64,000 nt of DNA from Diaporthe sp. PMI_573 (GCA_021399435.1 JAJTUP010000158.1:1-64000); one strand, 5' to 3'. Shown: positions 11,646 to 23,965, counted from the stretch's first letter. Notes: generated by a model from the letters alone, not told the origin. A program made the numbers and translations.

Positions 11646-12933
11646 TCAGAAGTTGATGATAACCTTAGTCTCTTCATGGTCATTGAAGCGACGGAAGTAC
11701 TCGGGTGCCTGCTCAATATTAATCTCAGCACTGACAATAAAGCTAGGCTTAGCAAAACCGCTAGAGATGAGGCGAACCAACTCAGCAGCGGGCTCGGTAA
11801 TATCGACTGGGCCGGTGATCCACTGTAGACCCTTAGTGAAGAAGTCTGCAGCGGGGAACTCAAGAGTGCCAGGATACATAGGACCAAGAGGAGCGCCCGT
11901 GCTGTTGGTTTGGGAGTTATAGATGCCTATGCCTCCGATACCGCCACCGTGGGCAACGACCTCAACCATCTGTCTCAGTACAATATTGGACTCATGCTCG
12001 AGGTTGGCGTTGACGGCCTCCCAACCAATACAGTCGACAGCGCGATGGACACCGTTGGGCTCATACGCGAGGATTTGTTGCACGGGATCGGAGGCAGTAA
12101 AGTCGATGGAAATAACATTATCGGCGATAAAGGCGGCTCGTTCCAGGCGGTCGGCAACGTAGTCGATCTAAGCTCTATTTAGCATATCCTACTACAAAAC
12201 AAGTTGCTAACAATTTTTGGGGATACTTACAACGTAGACACGAGAGGCTCCTCTCAGAACAGCAGAGTACGCTGCAAGCAAGCCAACAGGGCCAGAGCCA
12301 AAGATTGCAATAGTGTCACCGGGTTCGAAGCCAGACCGACTAACACCCACCCAGGCAGTAGACCAGATATCGCCAACATAGAGGTACTCGGCATCAGAAA
12401 CAGTCGTGTTGGAAGTGCTTTGAGGAATGGGAATGAGGTTGTTGGTGGCGAAGGGAACTCGAACGTACTCGGCTGTTCAATAAATCAGTTTTTCGCAGAA
12501 GAGTGTTCATCACAAGCGAAGACTTACCCTGAAGTCCGCCAAGTCCCGGTCCGTAGTCATCGCCAAGTCCGAAAGCCAACGGAGCGCTTGCGTCAACGTC
12601 GGAACGATCACTAGTGATGCTGTCGGGAATGATGACATGGTCGCCTACAGAGAAGCCATTGACGGCATCGCCGATGGCATCAACAATACCGACAGCTTCG
12701 TGACCCATGATCCACGGAGCGTTGGTACTTCCGTATATACCGTGGTAGACATGAAGGTCAGTTCCGCATATAGCAGAGTGTGTGATGCGGATGATGGCGT
12801 CGGTTGCGTTGTAGAGAGTTGGGCGCGGGACGTCGAGAACGGCCATGTCGTACGGATTACCTTGCCAAACGACGGCGCGCATGGTAGTGGCGTTCGCCGC
12901 AGCGAATGTAGTGTTGACAAGAGCGAGAGACAT
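11646..12933 (-). CDS. Zinc-type alcohol / formaldehyde dehydrogenase (MDR family)
   Basis: Medium-chain dehydrogenase with a GroES-like N-terminal domain and a Rossmann domain, 389 aa from three exons: 12933-12528, 12472-12231 and 12167-11646. Introns of 55 and 63 bp have GTAAGT donors and CAG/TAG acceptors, and all phases agree. Motifs: catalytic-zinc ligand in CGTDLHVYHG, GHEAVG, and the dinucleotide-binding run IFGSGPVGLLAAYSAVLRGA. It resembles the glutathione-independent formaldehyde dehydrogenase branch of MDR enzymes. The loop after GDHVIIPDS, where most zinc ADHs carry four structural-zinc cysteines, has none here (TSDRSDVDASAPLAFG), so the structural zinc is probably absent. It stands alone, without an evident cluster. 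Substrate cannot be deduced. Confidence 0.9.
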
Positions 12934-13039
12934 GTTGGTGAATTAAGTAGACGGTGATTCAGACTTGAGATGCAAAGACAAATCTAGGAATGAAGGAGCT
13001 GCTTGGCCTAATGACCAAAGGGGCCATTGGCATAGTCAC

Positions 13040-13045
13040 TTTATA
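13040..13045 (-). promoter_or_regulatory. TATA box of the dehydrogenase gene
   Basis: TATAAA on the minus strand about 107 nt before the ATG at 12933. A CCAAT-type pentamer (minus-strand CCAATGG, 13024-13030) lies nearby. Confidence 0.4.
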
Positions 13046-13049
13046 TTTC

Positions 13050-14720
13050 TCGAAACATTTCCTCTGTTGTGTCGTTTCCATGTTGACCTTGACGACAAGT
13101 TGGCTAATATCCAGGGTCCGTGAGCAAATAAGGTGACGTACCACTGCCCCAGAGAGAATGTATTGCAGGTTGCAGTGAATATTCTCTCAGGGGCAGTTGG
13201 AGGGGCAGTGGGTCGTGGCTATGTTGCTGATACAATGCGGCCGAGAAAAGTGGGGATGTCAGCAAGCTGCATGAACTAAAACTGGACTAGAAGCCGCGGT
13301 GGATCGTTCCCCTTGTTGATGGAATACTGGTCCCACTCTAAAAGCTTATTGACAAAATGCCGGTTACCTCCGCCCCTGTTCCTCCCATAATAATCATGAG
13401 ATGAGGTCATTGTCATAAGCCAATACGAGCAAACTTCGACGCCATCGCTCCGGTATCGCCCAGCCCGTTGGCCCCGGACGTGCCGTTACTAACTAGTGAA
13501 AAGACATGCTGGATAGCCGATGTTAGTGCTAAAAGTGATTATCCTTTCGGCAGCCTGGCAAGGCCGTCGGCTCCCTTGCTAGTGCGTAATATAACCAAGG
13601 AACCTACGGAGTAAGTATCTCCATGACTGTGCTAAGGATGCAGTGGGGTCACTCGCCCCACCTGACCCCTGTAATTGAACCTCACGATGCGTCAACACAC
13701 CAAAATTACAAAAAAAAAAAAAAACATCATCACCAGCGAGAACGAAATTTTTGAAACAACAGCCAGACAAAGAACACAACACTCCCGCCCGTAATCGCAA
13801 TGGCCTCGACGGATCACTACATCTTCCCCCGCGGTGTTTTGATCTCTGCAGAGGTCAGATTGCGGTCGCGGGCGGGACTACCGGTAGAGCGTGAAACATA
13901 GAGAGCACGCCGCGAAAACCAGGTGTCCACCAACGATGGCGACCTTAGCTGAGCAACAACATATCCTCTAACAGCCTGACTATTAGCCTGTACAAGATCT
14001 GGGTGACTCAGGAAACTTTTTTCCAAATCTGTGGCTTGCTGCAGAAGAGCTAAGCAGAAGTGCCCAAGAAGGGGATGCCGGACATGGACCGAAGGGTAAT
14101 TGGACGCAGAGCAGCGAGGTGTGAGGAGGGCGGAGGTCTCACGCAGGTTAAATTTGAGAAGCCGTAGATAAAGGCGAGTAGGAAGGGCGCGAAACGCATT
14201 GATGGTATCGGATAAGAGCTGGGTATTAACTTGATTTAAGGGTCTTATAATTTGTTACCGACTTCTTAGCCAGAACATGTGTGAATTCACGTCCTCTCTT
14301 GCTCTTATGCCTAGCCACGATATCACCACGGGCCTATACTGCAGGTCCACATGTCCGCAAGTCCCGTGATGCATCCAATGGTAGCTCTCAAGTATTAGGT
14401 GCGAGGTTGAAGACCAAAATCCGCGATCATGTCCACCACGTCTCCCCAGCATGAAGCTCACATACTTTACGGCGGGCCGCACTTAACTCCTCTTTTCCAA
14501 ATCCACTCCATCCGCTCCACGATCGGTTCGAGGAATGGACCGTGGATTCAGTGGATTGATTTTCAATCCTGGGAGCGGCTGCAACATGAAGGATTTCTAG
14601 GCATTGAGTGATAGTTATCATATGCCTGCGAGCTAACTGTGTAGAATTTAGGTGCTTCGTCCTGATGTGGGTGTGTTGGGCTAGGTTCAGCCTGGGCAAG
14701 CTACCATTATGAATTAGAGT
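13050..14720. other. Intergenic, no supported gene; A-tract at ~13702
   Basis: Ordinary composition with short unsupported frames on both strands. A homopolymer of about 14 A lies near 13702-13725. The part from 14255 to 14720 may hold the lost 3' end of the adjacent ligase pseudogene, but I could not recognise it. Confidence 0.4.
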
Positions 14721-14727
14721 TAGTCAC

Positions 14728-16460
14728 TCACTGCCGGATAACACCTTGCAAGAAAGACTCGCGTTTTCGGCATACCTGGATGCTCAGGTTACCATGTCTG
14801 TCGACTGCATCAACTATGCGAAATCTCGGCTTGGCATTGAATCGGCAGACCTCGTCCTTATTTTCGACGCACCCAATATAGAATGACGTCCACCATAGGC
14901 TACCAATACCGAGCTCATGCTCGTCTCCCGCATCGCGACGTCCCCCAATAATAGCGAAATCTACAGTATCACCAAGACCTGGAATGTAATCTTTCTTAAG
15001 CTTAATGAATGGCCTGCTTCCGTTGAATGAGAAGTAGGGGTCGTTACAACCTTTAAGCACAAATCCTTCCCACCATTATACGATGGCTGAAGCAAATGTC
15101 TTACTAAGCCGTTCCGCCGAGTCGAGAGACAGAATTCAATTACTTCACGAGACCCAATTTCGGTCCAGCCCGGAATATGGTAGACAAGAGATTAAAGCAA
15201 TCATTACCATTTATCATAAGTCTCTAAGCCGCAGACAATATCATCCAATAATAGAATATCGTAGAACATAACCATAAGATGCTTGCTTGATTCGACAGGC
15301 AAATCTCAAGCAGCTCTAAGAAGCCATCCCGATCGTTTCACATATCTATGGATTTTGTAGAAAGAGTCGATTCTCCCCTTATCATCGTTCTATACTAGCA
15401 GCTCGCCCTCCAGGATACACCGCTTCTTAATCTTATAGCTTGCTATATCAAGCTTAAGGCTATCCCACAGTACTTGATAAATTCCTATGTAGTCGCTTAT
15501 TAAATCTCTCCTACTCTTAGAGAAAATCTTGATACCAGCTCCGAATTTATTTAGGTTAATATAGATTTAACAGTATTCTCCGTCATACTTCCTCTCCATG
15601 CTTATCTATCTCGGCCCAGCCAATTAGCAGCAATGCCTAATACTCCTTACTTTTTCGTAAGTCGCACACACAGTTATTATTCCAAACTGCAGCTCTAGCT
15701 CCCTACTAGCAACTTCCTTCAGTTCATCATAAATATCCACGGCTGGCTAGATAGGCATATGCCGGATATTCGGGCTGTCCAGGAGCCTTACAGCAGCTGG
15801 GATTGAATTTTGAAAGCGAAGGAGGTCAGGTAGGAGAAAATGGAATCTACTCATTACTAGCGTCTCTAGAACACGGGCCGGGCTATAATTCTTTAATATC
15901 ATACAAATCATCTATTTAGCCTCGGAGCTTTGCAGGGCTCGAAATACTTTCCAAAGTAAGTCATCTACACGGCTTAATTAGCCATGCTTTGTTATAACTC
16001 TTTCCCGTAGGCTAGCAGACGAGAACGATAATAAGGCCGCAACCTGATCAAGTACATCGTCGATTTCTTCCAGAGTTACCTCTAGGCTAGCTCTAGATTC
16101 GCAGTCTATTATAGCTATTACGCGCTTGATAGAGGACGCAAAGTCTAAACCACCGCTAGTTTTCAATCTCTGAAGATCCTTCATTCGGGATAACCCAAGA
16201 CACTATACGCGTTGTATAACCCTTTCCAGTTGTCGTTCTTACAGACCAAAGATCCGGTCAGGTCTGCGTTCGGGAAAGAGACACGACAAGAATACAACGG
16301 CTTCTAGGCCTCGCCGTGGAATTATTGCATTGTGTTTCTTGAACCAGGCAAGAATAGTAAGCTGGTCAAGTTCCTGGATCCTGTTGATGCTTAATGACCT
16401 CCTGGCGTTTCTCTTGAGTCTCTCGAGGAGATCGTAAAGCAGTCTGAAGGGAAGCGGCAT
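14728..16460 (-). pseudogene. Decayed ATP-dependent DNA ligase (LIG4-like fungal family)
   Basis: The N-terminus starts at 16460 (MPLPFRLLYDLLERL, then AIIPRRGLEAV and CLFPERRPDRIFGL). A second piece follows at 16184-15978 (VTLEEIDDVLDQVAA, SSASLRERV). The adenylation motif ERKYDGEYC, with its lysine codon at 15588-15590, sits between stops. Then come CILEGELLV, HLMVMFYDILLLDD, and an open 110-residue piece (15060-14728) with FIKLKKDYIPGLGDT and LWWTSFYIGC, typical of the adenylation/OB-fold junction in fungal ligases. The frame is interrupted by several TAG/TAA and at least two shifts. TAG for TGG and TAA for CAA/CAG fit RIP, which would mean the gene was once duplicated. The C-terminal part after VCRKRESFLQG is lost. 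No introns could be assigned. Confidence 0.75.
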
Positions 16461-16469
16461 ATGGCAAAC

Positions 16470-18440
16470 GATGGTGATGAGAAGGGTGAAGGTGAATGAA
16501 GAGGTAAGCACCAAATTGTCTTAGCGTGCATTAATATGGAGGGTAGTAGGGAGCTTTGCTGATATCTAGCTTTCATTTAGGAGTTAGTCAGCTGCTTATC
16601 TAGCTGGTCACTCACCAAAGTCTAAGCCGAGACGCCGCCCTCTCTGCAAATGGATCCATGCCCAAGCAGCATACTTTCGGATTCGTTATGCCCCCCGGGG
16701 CTTCTATTATCCCTTGAAACTAACTGACTCTATGTCACTGGCATAAAATCCTTTCCATTGCCTCACCGCTTCCTCCAGCATGGAAGGGATGCATGAATCC
16801 TGAGCTTATACGTCACGCTCAGGCGAGGCAGACTTCGGGGAAGCCAATGCAGGGAGAAGTAAGAGCTGCGATGCATAACAATGAGAGAAAAGCACGACTC
16901 ATGACCAGGTTGTAGACATCAACTTGGACCGAGGCCGCCCAGCTGGTTAGTTCTGCCGCCTGACAGCAACCTGATCCTAGTTCCTATTGGATTCAGTCTC
17001 AGCCCCCAAGAACTTCTCCATTGGTTACTCCGGAACCGCGTCGTGAAATCCTTCATTCTGTAAGATCATGCGGCTCCAGCACAGGCACCAACGTGGTTAG
17101 CTAGTCAGGGGCAGGTCGCATGAACGAGGCTGTAGGCTTCGGCCAACCTCCAAGCAACCCATTCTATACTTGTTGCCTACGGCAAACGCTCCTCGCGTAC
17201 CCGAAGATAGGCCACTTGGCGCTTTTCATGCCAGGTGAAACCGACTTGCCGTTGATATCATAAACGGGAATGCTCGGTGATGCCTCCTGGGATACAGGGA
17301 TGTTATCATGGGTCAAATTTGAGTTTATGTGCCTCACAGAGGTGAAGCGGACTTCGGCCGCTCTAGGAGACATCGCGATGGTGGATAACCGATGCCAGGG
17401 CTCGCGCACGTGAATCGCTAGAGGAAGGAAGGGGGCTAGCGATATGACGACATTAGAGCGAAGTAAGGACACAGGGATAAGAACTTAGTGGGTTAACGTG
17501 ATATACAACGCTGCCAGAATTAATATCACTAGTCGAGTTTCAAGGCATATTCATGCCTTCTCAGTTAAGAAGGGTCATGTTTAAAGCATCATACTCTCCT
17601 ACCCCTCATCAGTCGGCCCGAAAGTGATACTAGCTGCCTTCACTCCTTCCTTTGCCTTCCGGAGTCCACCCAGATGTTCCTCTCGAGACGCCATTCATGC
17701 ATCTGGGTTAGAAGCTTCATCCTCCTGAATCCAAACTCCACTTTTATCAATGATCGCTGGCGGTACTAGCCAATTCCTTCTCGCCACTACCTTCTCGGGC
17801 GGCCACACCCTCATGATTCAATGCTTCATATCCCATGCCAACTCCCAGGCGAGGCAGATATCTGCCGCACTAGGATGCGTGCCGGAGAGTCAACGACGAA
17901 TACAATGAACTATGCGCATGAATGGGTGGCAGGAGATATGACGCATGGTCAGTCCGCAGGCGGTAGTGCGGGTCGGGAAGTGAGGCAGGTCTCGGGACGG
18001 CAGGTCTCGGGATAGCCGGTTGAAGAAGACACGAGGACCATGAGCCGAGGCTGACGGCGCCTTTGCCAGTGTCAGAGATATCCTTGTTAACGCGTCAAGG
18101 CTGATGGCATAGTGGAGCCGAAGGGCCAATATTGCTGTAAGATTGCTCATATGAGCGGTTGTCCCTAGAGCATCTATATCCACTTCCAAAGGGCGTTGCT
18201 TATGCGTTCCTCTCCTCTTCCAGGATTCGGCAGTGGGTGGGCATCCATTGCCACCTCGTTTATGCAAAGATGCACAGCCAGGCAACAGTTCGTCTTGGAC
18301 TGGGCTTCCCCTTTTGGTTGGGGAGGCTTGTGAGATGGCTCGTGCTGGGTAAGACCATTCCTCCTCTTGCTCCTGAGTGCTACCCATCTTGGGCATCTCG
18401 ACCTTCATATTGAATTGCCTTCCCTTTCCTGCTTATCCTC
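16470..18440. other. Intergenic, no supported gene
   Basis: Ordinary composition. The largest frame (17890-18408 minus, 172 codons) has no family feature and an odd Ser/Arg/His-rich composition. I see no splice-supported gene. Confidence 0.4.
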
Positions 18441-19400
18441 ACCCATAAATCCCTCGCAGCCTTGTACTCTATAGTAGATTTAACGTCTTGATGCCACCTG
18501 AGAAAGGAGACCTAGATATGACTGTGAGCTTATATAGCTTCTTCTCGAGTCCGACCCCTAGTTAATAGCGTCTTTAAGCCGTAAAGCATCCTTCCTACTC
18601 CCCCGGGTTGCTAAGATACCTAGATAGTTGCCTTCTACCACCTTCATTGGGAAATTAATATATATGAAGGAATCACAAGTCAGCCTCTTATATAGCCCTA
18701 AATTATCTTAGTTTGACAAAAGATTTGCCCCCTAGGCAGTATTGGAGATATAGAATCTGCCCCGCTACTGAATTTTGAATTAATATTTTCTAGTATAGTT
18801 ATAAGCATAGGCGGCTTCTTCTCTAAATTAACATTATTTGTTCTAAAATGATACTAGTGTCTAGTCCTTCTAACTTAATTGGCTTGAGTAGCTAAAAGTA
18901 GATACCGGCCCCCGTTTTAGCCGTTCTAAAGAAGGAAATATTTTTTTACAAAAAAGAAAGCTACCTATACTTATAACTGTATTACTGCTAATAAAGGCAA
19001 CACGTAGTATATAAGGTACGAGCATTGGTGGAAGGGGATGGGATTTACTAAGGTTACCTTATACTAACAATTATATAAGTAAATCCGTACATCTTGCTTT
19101 ATCTATTATGTAGAGAATTATAGCACCCTGTAGTTAAGGCAGGCTAGCTTTTAGAAATTGATTAAAGAAATTAGCAAACCTTGCCTTACAAATAATGCTT
19201 AGAGTACAAAATAACAATATAGCTATTAAGTTAGGTTATTGTAAAAAAAATATAGGGGAATAGTCTAAACAGTGATGGCGTTAAATACAGAGGTCTTTCA
19301 TAATATGGGTTTATGTAGGTTAGATTCCTTAGGAAAGTTTAATTGGGGCCCAAAACAGGGATGTGGTTTTAGATCTAGTCCTCCACACGGACCCTTATAG
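18440..19400. other. AT-rich RIP-affected tract
   Basis: TA-rich DNA without open frames, between two normal-composition segments. Probably an old repeat remnant; family not recognisable. Confidence 0.5.
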
Positions 19401-19954
19401 GGGTATGCGATCCCAAAAATGGGCCTGCTCAGGCACCTAAGCCCAAGCTCAGCCCGCCTCAGCCTAAACTCCGGGTCCCTTAGCCTAGCCTTAGCACCAA
19501 CTCAGCTTAGAGCGGCAGGAGCTCAGCTCTAGAAACGGAAATGGATTTTGGTGTGCTTGAGTTTCGTCTCCGAGTTCTACGGTATACACACCAACCTGCA
19601 GCGTGTCCCCTCTCCTGCGCGAGCTGGCCACCCCTCGACCGCCAATAAGAGCGGGGCTGGGAGTCTCGGCCTGACATGATCCTTATTGAGAAGGACAAGT
19701 CCGATGCCTCGCTGGCGGTCTTCTAACAGAGGCATCGAGAGGTGCCGTGGCCCGTGCGACGTTCTGGGAGCAGGGTGAGGGATCAAGATCAGTCCTTGCT
19801 CTACTGCGGTATATTCCTGTCGACCTCCGATCAGACAAGGTCATGAAGATTAGGTGCGATGAGTATGAGCAGGTAGTCATTCTTAACCTTTCGAATATTA
19901 CTATCATATTACTTATGCCTGTGCCTTGAGAATTAACATGAAATCCATCAGCTA

Positions 19955-20846
19955 ACGTAGGTGGCCCGGATTCCGACCACCCCCCGATTCCGACCACCAC
20001 TTTTTGGTGCAGACACACTATAAAACACTCACTTTTCAACCTCCTCTATTAAATCCAGATTAAATCTCCCAACCCTAACCCTAGTACCAAAATATAGCTT
20101 ATTGAATATATTTTAATACAAAAATAATAATAAAATATATTTTGGCTTGTAATAGTTATAGAATTAAACTTAAACTTACAGTAATTAATAATGTTAAAGA
20201 TTACTAGTATTTTCCTCTATAACACTAACATTTATTTTCTATAGCTAATTTCTTATATATCTTAATAAATAAATTAATTAGAATTTTTTTTTCTTAAAAT
20301 ATTAATAATAATATTATATAGCTTTATTATTTTAAAGACTATATTATATAAGCTATTTTTCTATTTATAGAAATTAAGTTTTAAGTTTTCTCTAAAGAAA
20401 GTTTATATAGAGAAAGTTTAAGAAACTATAAAAGAATTATTTGCTACCTATAAAAAATTATAATAATAAAAAAGAGACTTTATTATAAATTGTATATATT
20501 TATTATATATAGAAAATATTGTTTTAAGTTAATAATATTTATAATTATTAAATAAAAGCTAATATAAGTAATGTTATTAAATACTAGTATTTTACTAGTA
20601 ATCCTTAACATTTATCTAATTTTAACTTTAATAATTCTTTTTATAATATTAACATAGTACTTAGATTTTTTAAGTATTTTTATATTAAAATATAATCAAA
20701 TTAGTATATATGACATCAGGGTTAGGGTTACTGTATTTAATTTGGATTTAATAGAGAAGGTTGAAAAGTGAGCGTTTTTTTGTGTGCCTGCACCAAAAAG
20801 TGGGTGGTCGAAATCCGGGGGTGGTCGGAATCCGGGCCACCTACGT
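19955..20846. mobile_element. Mariner-type MITE with ~128-bp inverted repeats
   Basis: Both ends read ACGTAGGTGGCCCGGATTCC inward and are flanked by TA on each side (19953-19954 and 20847-20848), the target duplication of Tc1/mariner elements. The inverted repeats extend about 128 bp (19955-20082 and 20719-20846) and include a doubled GATTCCGACCACC-type subterminal motif, a run matching TTGGTGCAG..CACAC, and CACTTTTCAACC. Their inner ends carry CCCTAACCCT / AGGGTTAGGGTT. The ~640-bp interior is almost pure A+T with further internal inverted repeats (AATGTTAAAGATTACTAGTA near 20190 versus the inverse near 20605). There is no transposase, so it is non-autonomous. Confidence 0.85.
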
Positions 20847-20946
20847 TAGATACACAATGTCGGCTACGGACTGTATAACGTCCAGACCTAGCAGTGCCTT
20901 GCTGCTAATTCTGCGCTGTCTGTCGCTACCTTTATTTTCGTCCCAG

Positions 20947-21561
20947 TCAAGAATCAAAAGGAGATGGTTTCCAACGTAGACTAGGACAGTGTCGAGAAGC
21001 TTTATGTGTTTCTAACCTCCGCCCCCAGATTGTCCAATATTTGCACTTCGGTCGTTTACAGCGGTGGATATTTCCCTCAAGCCGTCGTTCCTTGGCTACG
21101 TCTCGATGTTCTTTATCTCGAACGGCTTCGCGTATAAGGTGATTCGAGACGAGGTCAGGCTGGGCGAAATATTCGGGGCAACCGTCGACAGGACACTTGC
21201 GAGGGAGCTTTTTATCACAGTCGCTGCTTAACGATGAGGTTGTGTTCCCGGCTGATGGTTGGGATAGGCCGTGGGCAACCACGATCTCGTCATGAACAAC
21301 GGTCTCGTCGATTTTTTTGGTAGCAATAGCGATGATCTAGAGGAAATCAACATAGGAAGATAGACTGCTAGCAATCTGTAAAGATTTACCTCCCAGACCC
21401 CTATATAAAGGACATTCAGTCAATGCGACAGGTGCCGCCACGTTTTGGGGTACAGTAAGTTGGTCGAGAATGTGTGTTTTGATATAGAGATCGTCCAGTG
21501 GGTTCTGTCTGATTTCTCGAATGATATTTTGTATTTGGTTGATCTTGTGCAATGACGCCAT
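20947..21561 (-). CDS. C2H2-type zinc-finger protein, two parts, join uncertain
   Basis: First part: ATG at 21561 (MASLHKINQIQNIIREIRQN), ending at a good donor (GGAG|GTAAAT, exon end 21390). Second part: acceptor CCTCTAG before 21336, then an open frame to the stop at 20947. It holds two Cys/His finger-like blocks: CPVDGCPEYFAQPDLVSNH followed by a His-Arg stretch, and HRCKRPKCKYWTIWGRRLETHKASRH. With this 53-bp intron the phases differ by one base. A run of seven A (just after the acceptor) could be a one-base indel, or another splice is used. The fingers suggest nucleic-acid binding, but the family is not recognised. Confidence 0.45.
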
Positions 21562-21569
21562 GGTTGGCT

Positions 21570-22360
21570 CATGTCAGGGATAGCGGCTCGGACTGGCTGG
21601 CTGTTGATAAGGCACGTGATAGGGTTGTAAACAAAATCGAATACTTCGTCGACCTACTTATTTGTGATCGGGCTGCGGCGCAGCGCTGGTCAACTGGTCG
21701 AGATCAGCTCTGTGTGGTTTCGCGGGAGGCCGAAGGACTCGTGCCTCATCTGTGCTAATGCCCCTTTCCCATGCATAAGTTGGCCCTAGATGAGCACTTT
21801 CCATGCTACATGGACAAGGTTGATCGTCTTGGAGTGCATTTCCCTGGCCAGGGCGCTGGTGTGGCTCACTGGTAGAATCCTTTCGTTTTTGCCAGCCAGG
21901 CCCACCAGCTTGCTGGGAGCGGCTAACTTGGCATTGGAATGTCACAAAAACTTCTTTCACAGGAACACAGCGCAAGATGGCCATCCTAATGCTGTTTATC
22001 AGGTTTAGACGTTTTCTCTGCTAAACTGCCAGCGTAGGCTGGCAAGATTCAAGCCATTCTGTGTTGACGGCATCGACTCGTCTTCTCATTACCCCCTTCT
22101 TCAGGAATAAGACACTTTGCCACAGAGTTGACACCACAAAAATCCTCAACAAGCTGAGCTTGCCTATATCAGGTACTTTGTCGCAGGAAGCTACTAGGAC
22201 GTGCATGCCCGTGTCAGTTTTCAAACGATATAGGTATTCCTTGACCCGACGTGTGGAACGTAGAGATGATACACCTTCCCCCCTCTGGCATACTCGCGTA
22301 GGCAGTCCGGAATGTCGCCTGCCCCTTGTTAGCATCGTAGACAACCTGTGTGGCTGCTAA
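21570..22360. other. No supported gene
   Basis: Overlapping frames on both strands (21658-21984 minus, 22021-22344 minus, 22061-22360 plus) have comparable length and no motifs. I cannot choose a coding strand. Confidence 0.35.
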
Positions 22361-22361
22361 T

Positions 22362-22724
22362 TCACTTGCGTGGGTGGGCAGTCAGGGCCTCTATGTCTTG
22401 TTCAGTGATGTGGACCTCCTGTTTCAGTATGTCTATTTCATCTGAATCAATTAGAAGCGGGTGCTCAGAGTGCTGTATGTTGGTTGGGTTCTCTTCGAGG
22501 ATCCCGTGGACAATCTCCGCACGGGTGCCTGGTTCCCCAAGGTCTCTGTCGAAGATTGCCAGACCACTGAGATCAGACTTCACGGCGCCGGGATCTTCGG
22601 TGAGAGGTTTTTGATGTTCTCCAGGGACGTCCATAATGATGATCTTCAGGCAGGTGAGAGGAATCGAAGAAGCGAAACTATGACGAATGGCATTGCACCT
22701 GACTGCTCTTTTGCCAGAAGGCAT
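22362..22724 (-). CDS. Hypothetical acidic protein (possible terminal exon)
   Basis: The open frame contains MDVPGEHQKPLTEDPGAV, then an acidic helix-prone tail (DSDEIDILKQEVHITEQD). An overlapping frame at 22915-22646 (with YCANAHLHGQCSRCLL) could be the upstream exon, but no clear donor/acceptor pair joins them. No family recognised. Confidence 0.3.
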   Translation of the reverse strand: MPSGKRAVRCNAIRHSFASSIPLTCLKIIIMDVPGEHQKPLTEDPGAVKSDLSGLAIFDRDLGEPGTRAEIVHGILEENPTNIQHSEHPLLIDSDEIDILKQEVHITEQDIEALTAHPRK

Positions 22725-23312
22725 CGACTACACTGTCCATGAAGATGGGCATTGGCGCAGTAAATGAGATCAGTTTCCTGGCGCGGCCCAGACGTAGTGG
22801 GTTCCAGTGGAGCAGCGTGAATCCGTGCCGTATCTGCGCTGGCGCTCATTTCTCGTGCATAAGTCGCACCTCGACGGCCACCCTGTGACTGCTGCATGCG
22901 TGACTGGGCATTCAAGATAAGCGGGCCTTAGGCCCTGGCGGAATGTCAACTCTCATGCACAGCACTCCTTGCAGGACGCTCCCAGGTTACTGTTTGAAAT
23001 CTCCTCCTCTGCTCGGGACCAAGCCCGACTGGACAAGTGGCGGCGTCGGTCTGTCCTCGCAATGTGTCTCACCCTCGTGTATTCTTCTGGGTTGCTGTCA
23101 TCCTCCCATTTCCTTGTCAGCACACCCATCGCTGTGGCGGAACATGAAATTGTTTTGCGCACATGTATGTTTAGGAGGCAGAGAGATTGAACGGGGAGGA
23201 GATCGCAAGAAATATCAATTAGGGAAGAATAGCGAAACACATTCTACACTAGATGCTGAGGTTACCGCAGCAACAGACTCGAGTCAACTTCATTGCCTGA
23301 ATATCGAAAGCA

Positions 23313-23965
23313 TCATGCCCGCTGTAACACTGCTGGGTCATTTATGCGGTGGGCGTACTCCTCAGGCGTAACACAGATCTTCAGTCCTCTATCAACCGCC
23401 TTCTGGTGCAGCTTGCACGTCTTTTCGAACTGTTCTAAATCATCTATTTTTGCGTTAGTGGTGGTTCCTGTCAGGGGATGGGGTACTCACCAATTTCCCA
23501 GGTCTCGCCTAGCTCGAACTCTTGAGACTCCTTATTAACTACTAGTTCCCAGTGCTCGCACCCTCCTGGGAGGAGCGCTTCGCTGACTAGCTGGAACCGA
23601 TAACTGCAAGGGCCCGGCTTCCCATTGAGTATCAAATCTTTGAAAATGAAGTGGATGTTTTGCCCCGGATCCGTCTCTTCCCGGATGGGATAAGCGATTA
23701 CCCTGCCTTGTAATTGGACTTGACCGCCATCCCCTCCAACCCACAGCCGTGCTTGCATGCGCGTGGCGATTCCGAGCCACATGTAATCCTTTGGAACCTT
23801 GACATGTACAGTACCTAATGCACTTGATTTAATTTTTTTCGGTATAAAGAGAAAAGATACGTCTCTTTTGTTGCTCGCATTGTAGGCGATCCACTCAGAA
23901 TGTTTTTCAGGGTTGCGAGGTTTGAGCGACTTCTCCCAGAGAGGGAACCGCTGTGTTTGAGCCAT
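23313..23965 (-). CDS. Hypothetical 201-aa protein, two exons
   Basis: Exon 1 runs 23965-23491 and exon 2 runs 23443-23313. The 47-bp intron has a GTGAGT donor and ATAG acceptor, and phases agree exactly. The first part is beta-rich (KVPKDYMWLGIATRMQARLW, GGQVQLQGRVIAYPI, GPCSYRFQLVSEALL). Exon 2 is a helical tail (DLEQFEKTCKLHQKAVDRG) ending in HRINDPAVLQRA. The middle section has a faint look of a velvet-type beta-sandwich, but no diagnostic motif is present, so I do not assign it. The uninterrupted frame, well-formed intron and TATA box argue that it is a real, intact gene, probably lineage-restricted. It sits in the orphan-gene island between two RIP blocks. Confidence 0.75.

Noticed and set aside
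13579..13800. 73-codon minus-strand frame with FFFF run
   Set aside because: Created by a poly-A tract in intergenic DNA.
17890..18408. 172-codon minus-strand frame
   Set aside because: Composition is unlike a folded protein, there is no intron or motif support, and a plus-strand frame overlaps part of it.
23313..23965. Velvet-domain assignment for the 201-aa protein
   Set aside because: Only a vague beta-rich resemblance; no diagnostic velvet motif could be pointed to.
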